NCBI GenBank assembly: GCA_028023455.1
Contig: JAQFVV010013296.1
Span: 62,001-126,000 of the forward strand
Length of the DNA stretch: 64,000 nucleotides
Direction: 5' to 3'
Origin: Epiperipatus broadwayi
Taxonomy: Eukaryota; Onychophora; Udeonychophora; Euonychophora; Peripatidae
Shown here piece by piece: positions 58,701-64,000 of the stretch (positions are counted from its first letter, which is position 1; each line of letters begins with the position of its first letter). The notes beneath the pieces were generated by a model. That model did no database searches and was not told the origin of the DNA. It worked only from the letters and a program-made list of their open reading frames with translations. The position numbers and the translations under genes are program-made.

Positions 58701-61700
58701 CAATCAGTGGATCTTTGTAGAATCTTACTAGCATAACTAATAAAAGTTTCTTTTTGTCTGTCATTCACTATCATTAAAACTTTGTAATATTGTTTGTTTT
58801 TCTTTGTGTGACACACATGCATAAATCTGGCCATTATATATATCTACTTGTTAAAATTCATTTTGTGGTTTTATCTCTCCCTGACCACTGGGCATACATT
58901 AATAATAAATTCTAGTGAGGTTTGGGGAATAAGTTGCTTAGTAGCAATATGGAGGAGTAGGTGAGGTTCGAACCCCCTCTACCTGCATCTCTAGGTTAGG
59001 TTAAAGCAGTTCTACTTTTAATACCTTTACAATACTAACCTATGAAATTTACAAATCAGTTTATTATAATATTTTATTAAGCTATTCCTAATAATTTGAT
59101 AACAATGTCAATTTGTAAAACAAATAATTCTAACTGCAATCAATTTAAAATCATAAAATAATTCTACTAGCAATCATTTGTGCTGTTACTATGTATATAT
59201 ATGTACAGAATCATGTTAAAAGATAGTTTATTAATTGCTATTTTAATTTTCATTCTGTATATATGTGTAGAGAAAATATTTTATGAGTGTATTTTCAAAC
59301 AAAATATTTTAAGATATATTAAAAAATAAAAAACTTTTAACTTTTATAACAATTGTTTAATTATTTATTTTTAGTATTATTTAAATACAGAAATTATATT
59401 TTTGCAAACTGTTAAATATATCTTTAATAGTTAAATAGTTGTTGTTAACTGAGTTTCTCTTAATAGATTACCTGTTTTATTATTAAGTTATTAAACTATA
59501 TAATCTACATTAATGTCTATAATTTTTACTCGTAATGTCTATAATTTTTACTCATTGGCAGGCAAGAATTAGTCTAAAATAGGAGGAAATAACCCATAAC
59601 AAAAAGAGGTTTATATGTTGGTATATTTTTTAGCTTAATATTATTTTATATCTCTAATTAATGACATTATATCTGTATAATATTACAAGAGTTAGAATAT
59701 CATAAGTATATAGTTTAAAGCAAGCACATATTAAAATATATCCCACTTGGTTACAGTTATCTAGTTAAATAATTAATGCATCATCTTTTTGCTTTTATTT
59801 CCATTATTGAAATTATTGTTGAAATCAGTAATTTTGTTATGTGCACTTTAAATATCATAATCATCATTACTATTGCCACTATTTCCAGTTAAATGTAGTT
59901 ATCTCTTCTATCCTATCATCAACAAATATATTCAGATACGCATAAATAATATGTCAATTATAATTATCATCTGACCTATGTATTATGATCACCATCAGTA
60001 AAATATTTGGCTATTTTACCCATAGTTCTCTCTATTATTTTATGATGTTACAATACATATTGAGGCAAAATAGTCTTTTAAAATGAAATATAATATGTGT
60101 GTGCATATAATATATATTTAAAATTAGAAAGGAAAAGTAGAAATGAACATAGATAAAAATTACTATATATATACTTATTCAAAATGTAGTGTGGAATAAC
60201 AAGTATTGATTATACAATAATTTTTGATAATTTTACTATAAATTATTTAAGATCAAATCTAAAAAAGAAGAGTATTGATAAATTAGATATCTACATTCCA
60301 TTTTATGTTTACTTGATTGATTTTAAAACAATGTGTTGAGAATAATAATTATTCAGTAAATGAAGATTCAGCACACTTTACATGAATAAAATAGATATAA
60401 ATAAAAAATAAGATAGAAAATAAAATTTATTTTTAGATTTTATTTTCTATGTATGTTACAATAAATAAATACTTTTTTACTGTTAAGAAATTAATCTAAA
60501 AATAAAATTTTATCATCTTCATTTATATCATTAGAATGGGTTTTTAAAAATAAAAAATATATACAAATATAACTTGTATTGTTCATTGGTAGTTTTTGCC
60601 TAATTTTGTATTTTTTTGTTCATATTTAGAAATGTCAAAATAAACCTAGTGTTCTTCATTTAGAGCTTGTAATCTCAGCTGACTCACACTAAAAAGTCAT
60701 TGACTTTCTGACTTGTATACTGTTGTTTGAATGAAGTATGTTTTAAATCATCTATGGAAAAGTGAAGAAAGTGCTTTGGAAATATTAGACCTCAACAATC
60801 TTCTTAGTAAAATCTAATCACTTGTGCCAAATGTGGTTCTCAAAAAGATGAAAATTTTATCCCCTGAATTACTTTGCAGTCTCATCTGAATCATATATGC
60901 TGTAAAATTTTGCAATAAAAAATAAAAATCAGTGATGAACAGGATCTCTTTCCAGCCTTTTTTGTTCAGGTTATGTAATTATTTTATCAACCAGTGATGG
61001 TAACTGAAGTAAATAAATTTTTATGGGTTTTATCTTTTTTTTATTTGTTGTTATTACAAAGTCAGTTCATTTTTATTTTATTTTATTGTAATCTGTATTG
61101 AATAAAATAAAAAAAAAAAGGCAATTCTTATGTGAAAAAATAAGAATTTTTTAGCTAACCTTTATTGTTTTTATCAAAGCAGTTGAAGTCATAATTGACC
61201 ATATTTTTGCCTCACTTTTTCAAAACCAAAAAAAAAAAAAAATTTAGACAGCTAATACAAGTAAAAATTCCAAACAAACCTGCCAATTATAAGTAATTTT
61301 TAAGGGATTTTTGAAATTATATATTTAATTTATTAAAAACTCAATAAGACACTTACACTTACTTTTTCTCTCTACCTTTTCATCCCCACTCTACTTTTTT
61401 TCAAAACTGAATAAGAAATTGAAAAGACAAATAATACTAAAAGTTTGAAGCAAACCTTTTCAATTACAAGTAATAAGAGATTTTTAATTATACATTTAGT
61501 TTATAATAAATTAGTTTGTAATCCATTATTATTATTATATAGTATTTGACAATAAATCATTTCTCCAAAGAAAAAAAAACTTCAATTTATCACTTATCCG
61601 AGGATGGTTTCATATGTTGAAGCAGTGTATAAAGAATCACTAAATGTAAATATAATGTAGGTATCTGACTATATTGGTACCCAAAGAAGTCTATGTAATA

Positions 61701-63725
61701 TAAGTATTTTTATTAAATTAATTTTTGATTTTTAAGAAAATATGAAATTCTTAATGTAGCAAAAGACGATTTTAAAATATTTTTTGAATAAAATGAAATT
61801 GTCTTTTTTTTTTATAATACACATTAATTATAGTTAATCATAAATATCTTATTTACATATGTTTAATTTCAAATAAGAATGACGTATCATAAATTCTAGA
61901 AAACTTTGCAAGCATCATTCATTCAGGCATAGTAAAAATAATTTAAAGTGATTGCTTAACATCTTTGCATTCTCATTTCCAAGTTCTTAAGATTTGCCCA
62001 TATATAAATATTTGGGTCAAAAAGATAGATGGATTCATTCTATCTTTTCATAAAGACTTTATCTTGTGTTTGGAAAGTGAGAGTATTCATTTATAGTTTA
62101 AAATCCACAAAGCACATGTGCATTAGCTTAATAGCTGATTATTAATATTATAGTTAATCATGTAATCTGTTTTTATTTAAAGAATTAAGAAATTTATTAA
62201 AACTTATTTTGGTATTGATAAATGTAAATTAAAAAAGTAGGACAATTGTAATTAAGTTATAAATTTGTTTTTATTAATCAAAATAAAAAAAACTTATAAT
62301 TTTCTTGTTTTTATGTTTTACTGTCTATTATAAAAGTGAATTCAAACTAACTCCTTTTTAGTAGAGAGATTGTAATTGTATAGTTGTAGAGATTGATCTA
62401 GAAAGAACATTTGCCAGTCTCCATGTTGGCCAAGTTTAAACTGCCAGAAAAGTGATGTCTTTTTGTGATTTCATAGTGTAATATGTGAAAAACAGACTAA
62501 CTGAAATCCAAGAAATTATTGAAGCTAAATGGTGTTAAGAACTCCCAATGTTTATCATATATATGCACTATTCAGTATGAGAGTAAGAAGTAAGCCTATT
62601 TATCTTGAGATTCCAGTGCGATATTTTATTCATACACTACTTTATAAATGAATAGAAGCACATACAAAAGAAATCTATTATATATATATATATATATATA
62701 TTGTAATGATCCGCAGAAAGGGAGCTTAACATAATCTGCACTACAGGGCACCATCTAGGCATTTGAACCTAGAAAAATTTATAGAGTAGGCAGATACGTA
62801 ATTCAAAATAATTTTTTTAATATATATTTTGATTTAATATATTTTGTTTTGCGGTTGTTAGCCCATTGTCACTAGCTCATTGGAATAGCAGAGATTTATA
62901 TTTATAATAAGTTCTTATCTAAGAATATATAAAAAAGAATAAAATAAGCCACTGCCAGTAATTATACACACAAACATTTATTTACGCACATATATAAATA
63001 AAATTTAACATTATTATTTTAGTATGTTTACTTTAACATTTAACATTATTTTTAACTTTTATTTTTAGATTTTAATTTACATTTTAATTTTTATACTATT
63101 ATAAGTTCGCACAGATGGATTTATAAAAGTTTGTTTTATAATGTTGAGTATAGATCGGTTACATAAATTACACTGTCAAAAACATTTCAAAATAAACATA
63201 AACGATCAAAATACAAAATCACTGTCAATTGCATAGGGAATACAAGAAACCCACTGGTATTCATCATAAGATACCGCAGTGACACCAATAACTTAAAAGA
63301 CATCCGAATAAATACATTTTAGATACTCACCGTAAGGTATCATTATTTACCGAATGTCTATATATTTTGATCAAATATGAAAACCAAAAACATAATTAAC
63401 TGATAACGAATCCATGCAACTTCCATACCCAACTTAAATTTAATGCATTTTTATTTAGAGTGTCGAATATGAATAGACTACATAGATTTGCATTTGAAAG
63501 AAAATATTCTATCCTTATTTAACCTTAGGCCAAAAGTTCGCAGTCAAACTAACGTCAATTCATCTGATATATCGATGCATTCAATGTAATATAAAATACG
63601 GCAGCACAAAAGGTTAAGAGAAGAAATTGCCTCTCATCAGATAGAAATACTACATCTATCTGACAAGAAGAGCAATAAAAAAAAAAACTCCATAGGAAAG
63701 GACTGTGGTCATTTTGCCCACTTAC
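55741..63725. other. 8-kb AT-rich region without recognised genes
   Basis: Mostly AT-rich with poly-A, poly-T and TA runs (57940-57952, 62677-62700). Small features: a 47-bp hairpin at 56401-56447 (cattcactgtgg against ccacagtgaatg), and a tRNA B-box-like ggttcgaacccc at about 58965 with a weak A-box-like stretch 30 bp before it. No ORF has motifs. If the exon calls are right, this is part of the first intron. Confidence 0.5.
56401..56447. repeat. 47-bp hairpin
   Basis: A 12-bp perfect stem (56401-56412 with 56436-56447) plus three more pairs inside after a small bulge. Shorter than normal microRNA precursors; no function inferred. Confidence 0.7.
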
Positions 63726-63795
63726 AAATCGCATTCCATAGGCCAAAAAGAAAGTGTGCAGCGTATAAAGCGATTCTGCCTGTAGCGAACCTCAT
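63726..63795 (-). CDS. Possible first coding exon of the host gene
   Basis: On the minus strand an ATG (63793-63795, purine at -3) opens 23 codons plus one base and reaches GTAAGTGG, a good donor. The peptide starts MRFATGRIALYAAHFLFGLW, a basic start followed by a hydrophobic stretch like a signal peptide or signal anchor. It ends in phase 1, which fits the phase 1 start of the exon at 37816-37971. The frame is also open some way upstream of the ATG, so the start could be further out. The region is less AT-rich than the 8 kb beside it. With one splice site only, this could be chance. Confidence 0.3.
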
Positions 63796-64000
63796 ACTAC
63801 ATCTACTAATCACACCAATATATCCAATCCATTGACCCAATTCAACTATGAAACAAATAACCTAAGATTACCCTCCCCTAATATAACTTTACAAATCTAT
63901 ATAGCCATTCATGCCCAACTTAAGTTTAACATTTATATAATTTAATTTATCGCAAAACAAAAATCATAAATAAAACTTAAAGAACAAAAAAAAAATTAAA
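63796..64000. other. End of window; possible upstream region of the host gene
   Basis: No clear TATA box or initiator can be placed. AT-rich. Confidence 0.3.

Noticed and set aside
63329-63345. Possible alternative first exon ending at GGTGAGTA on the minus strand (ATG ATA CCT TAC G)
   Set aside because: Only four codons and no supporting upstream signal. Recorded because its phase would also fit the next exon.

Overview
This is animal (metazoan) nuclear DNA, not bacterial. It is very AT-rich, has no dense gene packing, and is full of simple repeats (long TA runs, CA/TA, poly-C, GAT/ATC runs). Nearly everything recognisable is a mobile element in some state of decay, plus three short stretches that look like spliced host exons on the minus strand. 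The mix (Ty3/gypsy, RTE-like and L1/Tx1-like LINEs, a Penelope-like element and a Merlin DNA transposon) suggests an animal with a large, repeat-rich genome, probably an invertebrate. I cannot name the species.

Layout. 0.15-4.2 kb: decayed L1/Tx1-like LINE with two internal tandem duplications. 5.2 kb: candidate host exon, with a 553-bp near-perfect palindrome 33 bp upstream of its splice acceptor. 8.5 kb: overlapping inverted repeats. 9.0-11.3 kb: gypsy fragment (gag-protease-RT). 12.4-13.9 kb: two RTE 3' fragments. 14.5-15.05 kb: 128-bp tandem array. 17.85-25.24 kb: complete but dead gypsy element with both LTRs, CAAT target duplication, PBS and polypurine tract, on the minus strand. 26.83-29.25 kb: Merlin transposon with TIRs and an 8-bp target duplication. 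32.3-33.7 kb: 5' part of another LINE. 35.0-35.25 kb: small unit with inverted ends holding a hammerhead ribozyme-like motif. 36.3-37.3 kb: 3' part of a Penelope-like element (GIY-YIG endonuclease) between inverted arms, each with a degenerate hammerhead. 37.8 kb: candidate host exon. 38.6-39.2 kb: RTE fragment. 40.57-44.11 kb: 3.5-kb foldback structure whose arms hold satellite-like repeats. 44.67-53.3 kb: two ~0.9-kb direct repeats around decayed sequence into which an almost intact 3.3-kb RTE element (48.14-51.44 kb, with target duplication) has inserted. 54.2-55.7 kb: second L1/Tx1-like LINE, 5'-truncated. 55.7-63.7 kb: AT-rich, no gene seen. 63.7 kb: possible first coding exon on the minus strand.

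How it fits together. The three exon candidates lie on the same strand and have compatible splice phases (phase 1 donor, phase 1/phase 1 exon, phase 1 acceptor). They could belong to one host gene with introns of about 26 and 32 kb, the rest being intronic transposon fill. This is inference; I do not recognise the protein.

Two themes stand out. First, hammerhead ribozyme-like motifs occur at three places, two of them in a Penelope-like element, a family known to carry them. Second, several inactivating changes (reverse transcriptase Asp to Asn in three elements, an Arg to stop in the Merlin transposase) read as CpG to CpA or TpG transitions. The 14 substitutions I counted between the gypsy LTRs over about 320 bp are all transitions, 8 of them at CpG. 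That pattern suggests decay of methylated CpG.
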